Part shown: one piece after another, positions 1 through 9,762 of the stretch
How positions within the stretch are numbered: position 1 is the stretch's first letter
How the letters are laid out: the number at the start of each line of letters is the position of its first letter
Assembly (NCBI RefSeq): GCF_002196855.1
Contig: NZ_NIPW01000041.1
Span: 1-60,938 of the forward strand
Direction of reading: 5' to 3'
Length of the DNA stretch: 60,938 nt
Origin: Haematobacter genomosp. 1
GTDB taxonomy: Bacteria; Pseudomonadota; Alphaproteobacteria; Rhodobacterales; Rhodobacteraceae
Notes under the pieces: model-generated
The model's database searches: none
What the model saw: only the letters and a program-made list of their open reading frames with translations
Told to the model about the DNA's origin: nothing
Made by a program: the position numbers and the translations under genes

Positions 1-1
1 G

Positions 2-1009
2 CTGCCCGCCGAACCGCCGCCGGAAACGGCGCCGGAAGGGGTGGTGGTGCTCGGCCCCCCGATCTCGGACCGGCCCCCGGCGCAGGAAACGCCGCCCGCG
101 CCGAAAGTGTCCGAGCGGCCGAAGCAGCGCCCGGTGAGCCGCGTGGCCCCCACGCCGACCGAAGCGCCGCCCCCCGAAGCCAAGACCGCCGAGACGCGGC
201 AGGAGGCCGTGCGCGCCGATGCGCCCGCGCCGCCCAAGGAGGCGAGGGAAGCACAGGAGGCCACCGCACCCGAGGAGGCGACAACCCGCGTCGTGACGGA
301 GGCGACAGAGGTCGCGGAGGAAGCCGCGGCCCCGAAACCCGCCGCCCCCGCCTCCGCGGCGCCCCCCCGGAACCGGCCGGAGAAGCCGAAGCCCGAGATG
401 AAACCGGTGGAAACCGCCGCGGTCGAGCCGGAGAAGAAGCCGCAGCCGCCGAAACCCGTCTCCAAGCCGGATGCGCCGAAGGAAACCAGGAAGGAACCGC
501 CGAAGCCCGCGGAACCCGCCCGCGAACCGCCGAAGAAGGAAGCGCCGAAAGAGCCCAGGAAAGCGGAGGCCCCGAAGCCCGCCGCTTCCGATGCGATCGC
601 CGATGCCGTGGCCGCCGCCGTTGCGGGCGGCGCTTCCAGCGCGTCGGGGAGTGGCACCGGAGGGCGGGGCACCGCGCCTTCCGGCCCGCCCATGACCTCC
701 GGGGAGAAGGATGCGCTTCGCGTCGCGGTGCAGTCCTGCTGGAACGTCGGCTCGCTCTCCTCCGAGGCGCAGAACGTCACGGTCACACTCGGCGTAAAAA
801 TGGCGCAGAGCGGCATCCCGGAGGGCGGCTCCGTGCGCATGATCGGGTATGAGGGCGGTTCGGAGACCGCGGCGCGGCAGGCCTATGAGGCCGCGCGCCG
901 GGCCATCCTCCGCTGCGGAGCCAAGGGCTTTCCGCTGCCGGCCGAGAAATACGAACAGTGGCGGGACATCGAGATGGTGTTCAACCCGGAGAGCATGAGG
1001 ATCAAATGA
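2..1009 (+). CDS. tolA: Cell envelope integrity protein TolA, 5' end cut off by window
   Basis: TolA is the periplasm-spanning arm of the Tol-Pal complex, linking inner-membrane TolQR to TolB/Pal during outer-membrane constriction. The open frame is already running at base 2, so the N-terminal membrane anchor lies upstream of the window. Visible are a long low-complexity domain II rich in Ala, Pro, Lys and Glu, then a Gly/Ser-rich joint ([15 protein letters not shown]), then a C-terminal domain III of about 100 residues with the TolA/TonB-C-like region around [12 protein letters not shown]. The stop overlaps the tolB start as ATGA (1006-1009), indicating translational coupling. A GTG at base 41 is in frame but is not expected to be the true start, because the anchor would be missing. 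Confidence 0.9.
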   Translation: MPAEPPPETAPEGVVVLGPPISDRPPAQETPPAPKVSERPKQRPVSRVAPTPTEAPPPEAKTAETRQEAVRADAPAPPKEAREAQEATAPEEATTRVVTEATEVAEEAAAPKPAAPASAAPPRNRPEKPKPEMKPVETAAVEPEKKPQPPKPVSKPDAPKETRKEPPKPAEPAREPPKKEAPKEPRKAEAPKPAASDAIADAVAAAVAGGASSASGSGTGGRGTAPSGPPMTSGEKDALRVAVQSCWNVGSLSSEAQNVTVTLGVKMAQSGIPEGGSVRMIGYEGGSETAARQAYEAARRAILRCGAKGFPLPAEKYEQWRDIEMVFNPESMRIK

Positions 1010-2343
1010 AAGTGCTGCGGACAGCCCTTGGCGCGACGGCGATCGCGCTCGCCTGCCTCGCCGCGACCGCGACGGTTGCCCCGGCGCAGAACGGGCCGCT
1101 GAGGATCGAGATCACCGATGGGGTGATCGAACCTCTGCCCTTCGCCATCCCGCCGTTCATCGCGGCGAACGGCGGCGCGCAGCAGCTTGCCGCCGACATC
1201 TCCCGCGTCGTGGCGGCGGATCTGGTGGGAACGGGGCTGTTCCGGGAAATCCCGCCCTCCGCCTATATCTCGCGCGTGACCTCCTTCGACAGCCCGGTGC
1301 AGTATCAGGACTGGAAGGCGATCAACGCGCAGGCGCTCATCACCGGGGCCGTGTCGGTCGAGGGCGGGCGCGTCACGGTGAAATTCCGCCTGTTCGACGT
1401 GTTCTCGGGCCAGCCGCTGGGCGAGGGGCTTCAGTTCACCGGGAGCCAGCAGGGCTGGCGGCGGATGGCGCACAAGGTCGCCGATCAGGTCTATTCCCGC
1501 ATCACCGGCGAGGGGCCGTATTTCGACAGCCGGGTGGTGTTCGTCTCCGAAAGCGGGCCGAAGGACGCGCGGGTCAAGCGGCTTGCCGTCGCGGATTACG
1601 ATGGGGCCAGCATGGGCTTCCTGTCCGACGGGCGGGCCATCGTGCTCGCGCCCCGCTTCTCGCCCTCGGGCGACAGGGTGCTCTACACCTCCTATGAATC
1701 CGGCTTTCCGCGCATCTACATCATGGACGTGGCCAGCGGCAGCCGCCGCGCGCTCGACGATCAGCCGGGCACGATGACCTTCGCGCCGCGCTTCTCGCCC
1801 GATAGCCAGCGGGTGATCTTCTCGCTCTCGCAGGGGGGGAACACGGATATCTACGCGCTCGACATCGCGTCGGGTCGGCGGACCCAGCTCACCTCCACCC
1901 CCGCCATCGAAACCGCGCCCAGCTTCTCGCCCGACGGGCGGCAGATCGTGTTCGAGAGCGACCGCTCCGGCTCGCAGCAGCTTTACATCATGGGCGCGAA
2001 CGGCGGCGAGGCACGGCGGATTTCCTTTGGCGAGGGGCGCTACGGCACGCCGGTCTGGTCGCCGCGCGGCGATCTCATCGCCTTTACCAAGCAGAACGCC
2101 GGCCGCTTCCATATCGGCGTGATGCGCACCGACGGGTCGGAGGAGCGGCTGCTCACCGCCTCCTATCTCGATGAGGGTCCGACATGGTCGCCGAACGGGC
2201 GTGTCATCATGTTCACCCGTGAAGGCGCGGGGGCCGGTGGCCAGTCGCAGCTGTTCTCCGTGGACATTTCGGGCCGGAACCTGAAGCGGGTGCCGGTGAA
2301 CGGCTCCGCCTCCGACCCGGCCTGGTCGCCGCTGATGAAATGA
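1006..2343 (+). CDS. tolB: Tol-Pal system beta-propeller protein TolB
   Basis: Periplasmic protein that binds Pal and TolA in the Tol-Pal machine. The start chosen is the ATG overlapping the tolA stop; an in-frame upstream start would read through the tolA end and lacks a signal peptide. Residues 1-27 form a signal peptide ending in APA, with mature protein beginning at Q28. An N-terminal alpha/beta domain (about residues 30-170) is followed by TolB beta-propeller blades marked by repeated F-SPDG-like motifs ([50 protein letters not shown]). Length 445 aa is normal for alphaproteobacterial TolB. It lies in the tolA-tolB-pal-cpoB order. Confidence 0.97.
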   Translation: MKVLRTALGATAIALACLAATATVAPAQNGPLRIEITDGVIEPLPFAIPPFIAANGGAQQLAADISRVVAADLVGTGLFREIPPSAYISRVTSFDSPVQYQDWKAINAQALITGAVSVEGGRVTVKFRLFDVFSGQPLGEGLQFTGSQQGWRRMAHKVADQVYSRITGEGPYFDSRVVFVSESGPKDARVKRLAVADYDGASMGFLSDGRAIVLAPRFSPSGDRVLYTSYESGFPRIYIMDVASGSRRALDDQPGTMTFAPRFSPDSQRVIFSLSQGGNTDIYALDIASGRRTQLTSTPAIETAPSFSPDGRQIVFESDRSGSQQLYIMGANGGEARRISFGEGRYGTPVWSPRGDLIAFTKQNAGRFHIGVMRTDGSEERLLTASYLDEGPTWSPNGRVIMFTREGAGAGGQSQLFSVDISGRNLKRVPVNGSASDPAWSPLMK

Positions 2344-2353
2344 AGGCCCGCCG

Positions 2354-2370
2354 GCCCGCCGCGGGCGGGC
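2354..2370 (+). other. GC-rich hairpin between tolB and pal
   Basis: GCCCGCC followed by GGGCGGGC forms a very GC-rich stem just after the tolB stop. No U-tract follows, so it is more likely an mRNA-stabilising or partial attenuation structure than a full terminator. Function is inferred from position only. Confidence 0.4.
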
Positions 2371-2460
2371 AGGCGCGAACGTGAACGGACACTGGGCCGC
2401 GCGGCGTTTCCACAACGGCTGCGGCATGTTAAACAGCCTCAAGCGAGGACGGGGACAGAA

Positions 2461-3024
2461 ATGAAATTCGCAACGACAGCACTTCTTCTGGTGGCAGGCC
2501 TCGGGCTTGCCGCATGTAACAACCCGGACAAATACGCGACCGGCGCGGGCGGCTACGGTGCAGGCGGGGCCGGGGGTGTCGGCGGCGCTGGCGGTGCGGG
2601 CGGCTATGGGGCCGACGGCATCGGGACATCCGGTATCGGGGATGCGTCCAATCCGCGCTCCATCGCCTATTTCAACCAGACGGTCGGGGATCGGGTGCTG
2701 TTCCTCGTCGATCAGTCCACGGTTTCGCCGCAGGCCCGCACGATCCTCGACGGGCAGGCGCGCTGGCTTGCCACCAATCCCGAATACCGCATCACAATCG
2801 AAGGCCATGCCGACGAACAGGGCACGCGGGAATACAACCTCGCGCTTGGCGCGCGGCGGGCGAATGCGGTGCAGGAATACCTGATCTCCCAGGGCATCGC
2901 GCCCAGCCGGATGCGGACGGTGAGCTATGGCAAGGAACGCCCCGTCGCCACCTGCCCCGATGAAAGCTGCTTTGCGCAGAACCGTCGTGCCGTGACGGTC
3001 CTCGCCTCCGGCGCGGGAAGCTGA
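2461..3024 (+). CDS. pal: Peptidoglycan-associated lipoprotein Pal
   Basis: Outer-membrane lipoprotein that anchors the envelope to peptidoglycan and is the terminal partner of TolB/TolA. A lipobox LGLAAC places the lipidated cysteine at residue 19. Residues 23-65 form an unusually Gly-rich linker (repeated GGAGG/GYG). The C-terminal OmpA-like domain carries the peptidoglycan-binding signature, including DQSTVSPQARTILD, EGHADEQGTREYN, LGARRA and RRAV. Length 187 aa is slightly longer than many Pal proteins because of the linker. It sits 117 bp after tolB, with a GGGG-type ribosome-binding site upstream. Confidence 0.96.
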   Translation: MKFATTALLLVAGLGLAACNNPDKYATGAGGYGAGGAGGVGGAGGAGGYGADGIGTSGIGDASNPRSIAYFNQTVGDRVLFLVDQSTVSPQARTILDGQARWLATNPEYRITIEGHADEQGTREYNLALGARRANAVQEYLISQGIAPSRMRTVSYGKERPVATCPDESCFAQNRRAVTVLASGAGS

Positions 3025-3034
3025 GGCGACAGTG

Positions 3035-3868
3035 ATGCTCAGTCTGCGTCTTATCGTCCTCTGCACGGGTCTGGCGCTTCCGATCGCCGCGGGAGCGCAG
3101 AACCGGCAGGAGACGCTGGCCGATATCCGCAAGGAGGTGAACAGCCTGTCCTCGGAGGTCCAGTCCCTCCGCTCGGAGATGATCGCCTCTGCCGGACAGG
3201 GCGGGCCGCGGATCAGCGGCACGACCCTCCAGCGGCTCGACCTCATCGAGGCGGAGCTTCAGCGCCTGACCAATCGGACGGAGGAGCTTGGCCACCGGAT
3301 CGGCAAGGTGGCCGACGATGCGGCGAACCGCATCGGCGACCTTGAGTTCCGGCTGACGGAGCTGGAGGGGGGCGACCCCACGGCAGCCGGGGCCGCGGCC
3401 CCGCTGGGCGGCGGGGGGGCGGCCCCCTCGCAGAACGCGCCCAGGACATCCACCCCCGCGCCCGCTTCCGCAGCGGCGCAGAAGGCCGTGGGCGAGCAGG
3501 CGGATTTCGATCGGGCCCGGGCGGTGCTCGATCAACGTGACTTTCGCACCGCCGCGGGTCTCTTCACCACCTTTGCCGAAACCTACCCGGCGGGCGCACT
3601 GACGGGCGAGGCACATTACTACCGCGGCGAGGCGCTTGCCGCGGATGGCGATACGCTCGGCGCCGCCAAGGCCTATCTGGAGAGCTATTCCGGCTGGCCG
3701 CGCGGTGAGCGGGCGTCGGAATCGCTGCTGAAGCTTGGCACCAGCCTCGGCGATCTGGGTCAGACCAACGATGCCTGCACCACGCTGTCGCAGGTTTCCG
3801 TGCTCTATCCCGATACGCCTGCCGTGGCCCAGGCGACCACGGCGATGCAGAAGCTCGGATGCAACTGA
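3035..3868 (+). CDS. cpoB: Tol-Pal system coordinator CpoB (YbgF)
   Basis: Periplasmic protein that coordinates Tol-Pal with cell-wall synthesis during division. The N-terminus MLSLRLIVLCTGLALPIAAG is a signal peptide. It is followed by a coiled-coil trimerisation region (about residues 25-105, heptad-like LADIRKEVNSLSSEVQSLR), a Pro/Ala/Gly linker and C-terminal TPR repeats (DFRTAAGLFTTFAETYPAG, HYYRGEALAADGDTLGAAKA). A GTG at 3032 directly precedes the ATG; ATG 3035 is preferred for its spacing to GAGGCG. The 3' end overlaps the tilS start by 10 bases. About 277 aa, normal for the family. Confidence 0.92.
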   Translation: MLSLRLIVLCTGLALPIAAGAQNRQETLADIRKEVNSLSSEVQSLRSEMIASAGQGGPRISGTTLQRLDLIEAELQRLTNRTEELGHRIGKVADDAANRIGDLEFRLTELEGGDPTAAGAAAPLGGGGAAPSQNAPRTSTPAPASAAAQKAVGEQADFDRARAVLDQRDFRTAAGLFTTFAETYPAGALTGEAHYYRGEALAADGDTLGAAKAYLESYSGWPRGERASESLLKLGTSLGDLGQTNDACTTLSQVSVLYPDTPAVAQATTAMQKLGCN

Positions 3869-5124
3869 CGCCAGAGGAGGCCTTTGCCGGTGCGATGGCA
3901 AGGCTTCTTCCGGCGCAATCCTCCTCCCCTATGCCCTCTCTGGGGCTTGCCGTCTCGGGCGGCGGCGATTCCATGGCGCTGACCTGGATCGCGCATCGCT
4001 GGGCGCGGGAGCGGGGCGTGGCCCTGCACCTCGCTACGGTCGATCACGGATTGCGCCCGCAGGCGGCGGCGGAGGCGGCGGACGTCGCGGCTTTCGCGGC
4101 GCGACTTGGTCTTTCGCATGACACCCTTCACTGGCGGGGCTGGGATGGGCGCGGCAACCTGCAGGATGCCGCCCGCCGCGCCCGCCGCCGCCTGCTCTCC
4201 GCATGGGCGGGGGAGCGGGGGCTGGGGGCGGTCCTCATCGCGCATACCGCCGACGATCAGGCGGAGACCTTTCTCTTGCGCCTCGCCCGCGGTTCCGGCG
4301 TCGATGGGCTGTCGGCCATGCGGGAGTCGCGGCGGGAGGCGGGGCTGCTCTGGCTCCGCCCGCTGCTCGGCGTGCGCCGCGAGGCGCTGCGGGAGCTGCT
4401 GCGGCGGCAGGGCATCGGCTGGGCCGAAGATCCCAGCAATGCCGATCCGCGCTATGATCGTGTGCGCATGCGTCAGGCGCTCCCGGCGCTCGGCGCCCTC
4501 GGCCTGACGGTGGAGCGGCTCTCGGACACGGCCGCGCGGCTCGCCGAGGCGCGGGATGCGCTTGCGGTTCAGGCGGCGCTTGCGGCGCGGCGGCTCCTTC
4601 GGGTGGAGGCGGGGGATGTGCTCGTCGATCTCGCGGGGCTGGCGGCGGAACCGGTGGAGATTCGCGCGCGCCTGCTTTCGGCCGCGCTTTGCTGGGTGTC
4701 GTCGGCGGAATACCGCCCTCGCCGGGCGGCGTTGGACCGGCTCTCGGCGGATCTCGCAAGGGGGACGGGCGGCACGCTGCACGGATGCCTTGTGACGGAG
4801 CGGCACGGTGTCGCACGAATCGGACGGGAGCCGCAGGCGGTTCTGGGGCTGCGCCGCGCCGCGCCGGGCGTCTGGGATCATCGCTGGCGGCTTTTTGGCC
4901 CCGATTGCGATGAGTTGGAAATCGGGGCGCTGGGGCCCGGCGGCCTGTCACAACGGCCCCGCTGGCGGGAAAGCGGCCTGCCGCGCCGCACGCTCCTCGC
5001 CCAACCCGCCCTCTGGCAGGGCCAGCGACTCATCGCCGTGCCGGTGCTGGAACCCGGTGGTGCGTGGCGCGCGGAACTGCTGGGCGGAGCGGACGCGTTC
5101 CATTCCTCCCTCATCCCGCATTGA
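3859..5124 (+). CDS. tilS: tRNA(Ile)-lysidine synthetase TilS
   Basis: Modifies C34 of the CAU-anticodon tRNA-Ile to lysidine using ATP and lysine, so that AUA is decoded as isoleucine. The PP-loop ATP pyrophosphatase motif SGGGDSM is at residues 33-39, followed by ATVDHGLRPQ and the HTADDQAETFLLRLARGSG region typical of the N-ATPase domain. The C-terminal part is divergent, as is common in Rhodobacterales. The ATG lies inside the 3' end of cpoB, so the two are probably translationally coupled. Length 421 aa. Placement between tol-pal and ftsH is common in alphaproteobacteria. Confidence 0.95.
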   Translation: MQLTPEEAFAGAMARLLPAQSSSPMPSLGLAVSGGGDSMALTWIAHRWARERGVALHLATVDHGLRPQAAAEAADVAAFAARLGLSHDTLHWRGWDGRGNLQDAARRARRRLLSAWAGERGLGAVLIAHTADDQAETFLLRLARGSGVDGLSAMRESRREAGLLWLRPLLGVRREALRELLRRQGIGWAEDPSNADPRYDRVRMRQALPALGALGLTVERLSDTAARLAEARDALAVQAALAARRLLRVEAGDVLVDLAGLAAEPVEIRARLLSAALCWVSSAEYRPRRAALDRLSADLARGTGGTLHGCLVTERHGVARIGREPQAVLGLRRAAPGVWDHRWRLFGPDCDELEIGALGPGGLSQRPRWRESGLPRRTLLAQPALWQGQRLIAVPVLEPGGAWRAELLGGADAFHSSLIPH

Positions 5125-5211
5125 ACCTCCCCCCGTATTCTCTATCTTAGGGGGTAGCAGCGCGTGAGCCCGGACTTTTCCCGGGTTGGCGCGTATCAAG
5201 GGGAGTATCTC

Positions 5212-7119
<1,908 letters not shown>

Positions 7120-7155
7120 CCTTGAAGCGGCGCGCGGTTTGAGCCAGATCATAAG

Positions 7156-7190
7156 CGCCCCGGAGCCATGGCCGCTCCGGGGCGTTTTCT
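7156..7190 (+). terminator. Rho-independent terminator after ftsH
   Basis: CGCCCCGGAGC and GCTCCGGGGCG form a perfect 11-bp stem around a 7-base loop, followed by TTTTCTTG. It separates ftsH from the CorA-family gene. Confidence 0.9.
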
Positions 7191-7215
7191 TGTCTCCAGC
7201 TCCCAGGAGGAGGCC

Positions 7216-8217
7216 ATGATCAAACTTTTCGGTCAGACGGCGGGCCAGCTCAAACCGCTCGACATAGATCCTGCCGTGCCGCTTCCGGTCGAGGCTGCGG
7301 TCTGGATAGACTTGTACCAACCGACGCGGGAGGAGGAGCAGTCGCTCGAAGCGGCGCTCGGCATCTCCATCCCGACGCGGGCCGACATGAACGAGATCGA
7401 GGCCTCCTCCCGCTTCTATCATGAGGACGGGGCGCTGTTCATGACGGCAAACGTGCTTTCGCGGCCCGCACAGGGAACCGGCGACCCCGCGCAGCAGGAC
7501 GTGTTCCTGTCGATGCCGGTCACCTTCATTCTGGTCGGCGCGCATCTGGTGACGGTCCGTTACCACGAACCCCGCTCCTTTCAGATGTACACCAACTGGG
7601 CGGAGCGCGGCGATGCGCCCTGCGCCAATGGCAACAGCGTGTTGCTCGGTCTGTTCGAGGCCATCGTTGACCGTCTTGCCGATATCGCGGAGGAGGCGGG
7701 CACGGGGCTGGACCTCATCGGGGCCCGGCTGTTCGATTCGCTTCCCGACGATGGCGCCCCGGACGAGACGCTCGACATGCTGGTGGAACGTATCGGGCGG
7801 GCCGAGGATCTGAACGGCAAGATCATGGCCTCCATCGTCACGCTGAACCGCGTGGTGACGGCGATGAGCACGCTGCCGAAGATGGATGCGAAGAGGGACG
7901 CGAAACTCCGGCTGAAGACGCTGGGGCGCGACCTTCAATCCGTGTCGGATCACGTGGAGCGGCAGGCCCGGCGCATCACCTTCCTGCTCGATTCCACCCT
8001 TGGCAAGATCAACATCGAACAGACGGGCATCATCAAGATCTTCTCCGTCATGTCGCTGGTCTTCATGCCGCCGACGCTGATCGCGTCCATCTATGGGATG
8101 AACTTCGATTTCATGCCGGAGTTGCACTGGGAGGGCGCGTATTACGTGGTGATCGTGCTGATGATCGTCTCCTCCGTCGCGCCATATCTGTATTTCAGGA
8201 AAAGGGGCTGGCTGTGA
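7216..8217 (+). CDS. corA: CorA-family divalent metal ion transporter
   Basis: Pentameric inner-membrane channel for Mg2+ (possibly Co2+, Ni2+ or Zn2+). The start is the ATG preceded by AGGAGGAGG at 7205-7213; a longer in-frame start at 7168 would run through the terminator region. The long cytoplasmic N-terminal domain includes alpha-helical arms (about residues 150-270). Two C-terminal transmembrane helices follow, the first ending in the signature GMN at residues 294-296 (SIYGMNFDFMPEL). The periplasmic loop FMPELHWEGAY resembles the MPEL loop of CorA. Length 333 aa. It overlaps tam by 4 bases. Substrate within the CorA/ZntB superfamily cannot be decided from sequence alone. Confidence 0.93.
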   Translation: MIKLFGQTAGQLKPLDIDPAVPLPVEAAVWIDLYQPTREEEQSLEAALGISIPTRADMNEIEASSRFYHEDGALFMTANVLSRPAQGTGDPAQQDVFLSMPVTFILVGAHLVTVRYHEPRSFQMYTNWAERGDAPCANGNSVLLGLFEAIVDRLADIAEEAGTGLDLIGARLFDSLPDDGAPDETLDMLVERIGRAEDLNGKIMASIVTLNRVVTAMSTLPKMDAKRDAKLRLKTLGRDLQSVSDHVERQARRITFLLDSTLGKINIEQTGIIKIFSVMSLVFMPPTLIASIYGMNFDFMPELHWEGAYYVVIVLMIVSSVAPYLYFRKRGWL

Positions 8218-8996
8218 ACGACTGGAATCCCGAACTTTACCACCGGTTTGCCGATCTGCGGTTGCGGCCTGCGCTGGACCTGATGGCGCAGGTGCCGCGC
8301 CTGCCCGAAGGCGATGTGATCGACCTTGGCTGCGGTAGCGGGGCGGCGGGGCCCGCGCTTGCTGCCCGCTTTCCGGGGCGGCGGATCATCGGCGTGGACA
8401 GTTCCCCGGCCATGCTGGCCAAGGCCGGGGAGGCGGGCATCTATGCCGATGTGATCGAGGCGGATGCCGCCACCTGGCGACCGGACACACCGCCCGCCCT
8501 CATCTTTTCCAACGCGCTGCTGCAATGGCTGCCGGACCACGACACGCTGATGCCGCACCTCGTCGCGCTGCTGGAGCCTTATGGCGTTCTGGCAGTGCAG
8601 ATGCCGCGGCAGGAGGCTGCCCCCTCGCATCGGCTGATCCGGGAAGTGGCCGCCGCGCGTTACCCGGACCGGTTCGGCGACCCGGAGGCATTCCGCACGA
8701 CGCTCCGCCCCGCGACCGGTTATGTCCGGCTCTTGGAGCCGGAGGGCGAGATCAACGCGTGGGAAACCGAATACGTCCAGCGGCTGCAACACTCGGCGGA
8801 GGGGCACCCGGTGCGGCTGTTCACCAGTTCCACGGCGATGCGGCCGGTGCTGGACAGGCTGACGGCGGCCGAGCAGGCGGATTTTATCGCGGCCTATGAA
8901 GCAGCAATCTCTCCGTTCTATCCGCAGGAGCCGGACGGAACGGTGCTGTTTCCGTTCTTGCGGCTGTTTTTCGTTCTTCGGCGCGGGATCCTGTGA
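8214..8996 (+). CDS. tam: Trans-aconitate 2-methyltransferase
   Basis: SAM-dependent cytosolic enzyme that methylates trans-aconitate, an inhibitory by-product of the citric acid cycle. The N-terminus MNDWNPELYHRFADLRLRPA is characteristic of Tam. The SAM-binding motif I VIDLGCGSGAAGPAL is near residue 37, with GVDSSPAMLAKA next, and NALLQWLPDH forms the post-methyltransferase motif region. The GTG start overlaps the stop of the CorA-type gene (GTGA), suggesting coupled translation of an otherwise unrelated pair. Length 260 aa matches the family. A hairpin terminator follows at 9077. Confidence 0.93.
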   Translation: MNDWNPELYHRFADLRLRPALDLMAQVPRLPEGDVIDLGCGSGAAGPALAARFPGRRIIGVDSSPAMLAKAGEAGIYADVIEADAATWRPDTPPALIFSNALLQWLPDHDTLMPHLVALLEPYGVLAVQMPRQEAAPSHRLIREVAAARYPDRFGDPEAFRTTLRPATGYVRLLEPEGEINAWETEYVQRLQHSAEGHPVRLFTSSTAMRPVLDRLTAAEQADFIAAYEAAISPFYPQEPDGTVLFPFLRLFFVLRRGIL

Positions 8997-9076
8997 TCCC
9001 GCCCGTAGCCGGGGGAGATGCCGGTTCCCGAAACCTTTCCCGTCGAAGCAGTACAGCATAAGCGGCCGGACATGCC

Positions 9077-9100
9077 AAAGCTCCCCCGGAGGGGAGTTTT
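9077..9100 (+). terminator. Rho-independent terminator after tam
   Basis: CTCCCC/GGGGAG stem with a CGGA loop, extended by A-T pairs and ending in TTTT. It separates the plus-strand corA-tam pair from the convergent tRNA gene. Confidence 0.75.
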
Positions 9101-9124
9101 CTGATCGACTTGACGGAGAAAAAT

Positions 9125-9199
9125 TGGAGCGGGCGATGGGATTCGAACCCACGACCCCAACCTTGGCAAGGTTGTGCTCTACCCCTGAGCTACGCCCGC
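9125..9199 (-). tRNA. tRNA-Gly (anticodon GCC)
   Basis: Read on the minus strand the 75-base sequence folds as a cloverleaf: acceptor GCGGGCG/CGCCCGC, D-arm GCTC/GAGC, anticodon stem CAACC/GGTTG with loop TTGCCAA, and T-arm GTGGG-TTCGAAT-CCCAT. The anticodon GCC is at 9165-9167. The 3' CCA is encoded (TGG at 9125-9127 on the plus strand). It reads glycine codons GGC and GGU. Confidence 0.97.
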
Positions 9200-9331
9200 T
9201 TCCTTCTGGGTGAGGGTCATTTATCCAACCGTGCTCGGACCCGCAAGACCAAAAACGAAGATTTCTGCGAATTCCCTTTTGCGCGCTGCGAAGGGCAGGG
9301 ACAGGGCGGGTGTCGGGGGGCGAGCGGGTGG

Positions 9332-9685
9332 TCAGGGCCGGCGGACGACCACCTCGAAGCCGCCATAGATCATCCTGTCCATGCTGAAGGGCGGGTCTTC
9401 CGCGTCTGACGACAGGCGCGGATCTGACATGACCTTTTCATTGACGGCGTCGCGATGCGCCCTGTCGCGGAAGGTGATCCATGAGAAGAACACCACCTCG
9501 TCATCGGCCAGCAGCACCGCCTGCGGAAAGGAGGTGAAGGGCCCCGAGGCGATATCATCGCCCTTTGCCTCCACCACGCTCAGCGCGCCATGTTCCGTCC
9601 AGAGCGATCCGGCCAGATCGGCGAGCTTGCGGTAATCCTCCATCCGGCTCTTTTTGACCGGGACGACGAAACCGTCCACATACAT
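9332..9685 (-). CDS. DUF1428 family protein
   Basis: A 117-aa protein starting MYVDGFVVPVKKSRMEDYRK, the hallmark beginning of DUF1428 (a dimeric alpha/beta-barrel fold of unknown function). Conserved family features are visible: VEAKGDDI, VFFSWITFRDRAHRDAVNEKVMSDPR and the C-terminal MIYGGFEVVV. No catalytic role is established for the family. It stands alone between the tRNA and the antiporter. A second, clearly different DUF1428 gene lies at 25651, next to a MarR regulator. Confidence 0.85.
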   Translation of the reverse strand: MYVDGFVVPVKKSRMEDYRKLADLAGSLWTEHGALSVVEAKGDDIASGPFTSFPQAVLLADDEVVFFSWITFRDRAHRDAVNEKVMSDPRLSSDAEDPPFSMDRMIYGGFEVVVRRP

Positions 9686-9762
9686 CCGGCATCTCCCACT
9701 TCCCTTGGAGGGAGACTAGCGCGCGGCGATGAACGCGCAACGCGGGTGAGGGGCCGAACGCG

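Noticed and set aside
883-3246. Minus-strand open frame (787 codons) opposite tolB, pal and cpoB
   Set aside because: Antisense to well-identified genes, no ribosome-binding site or domain, arginine/proline-rich as expected for a shadow frame.
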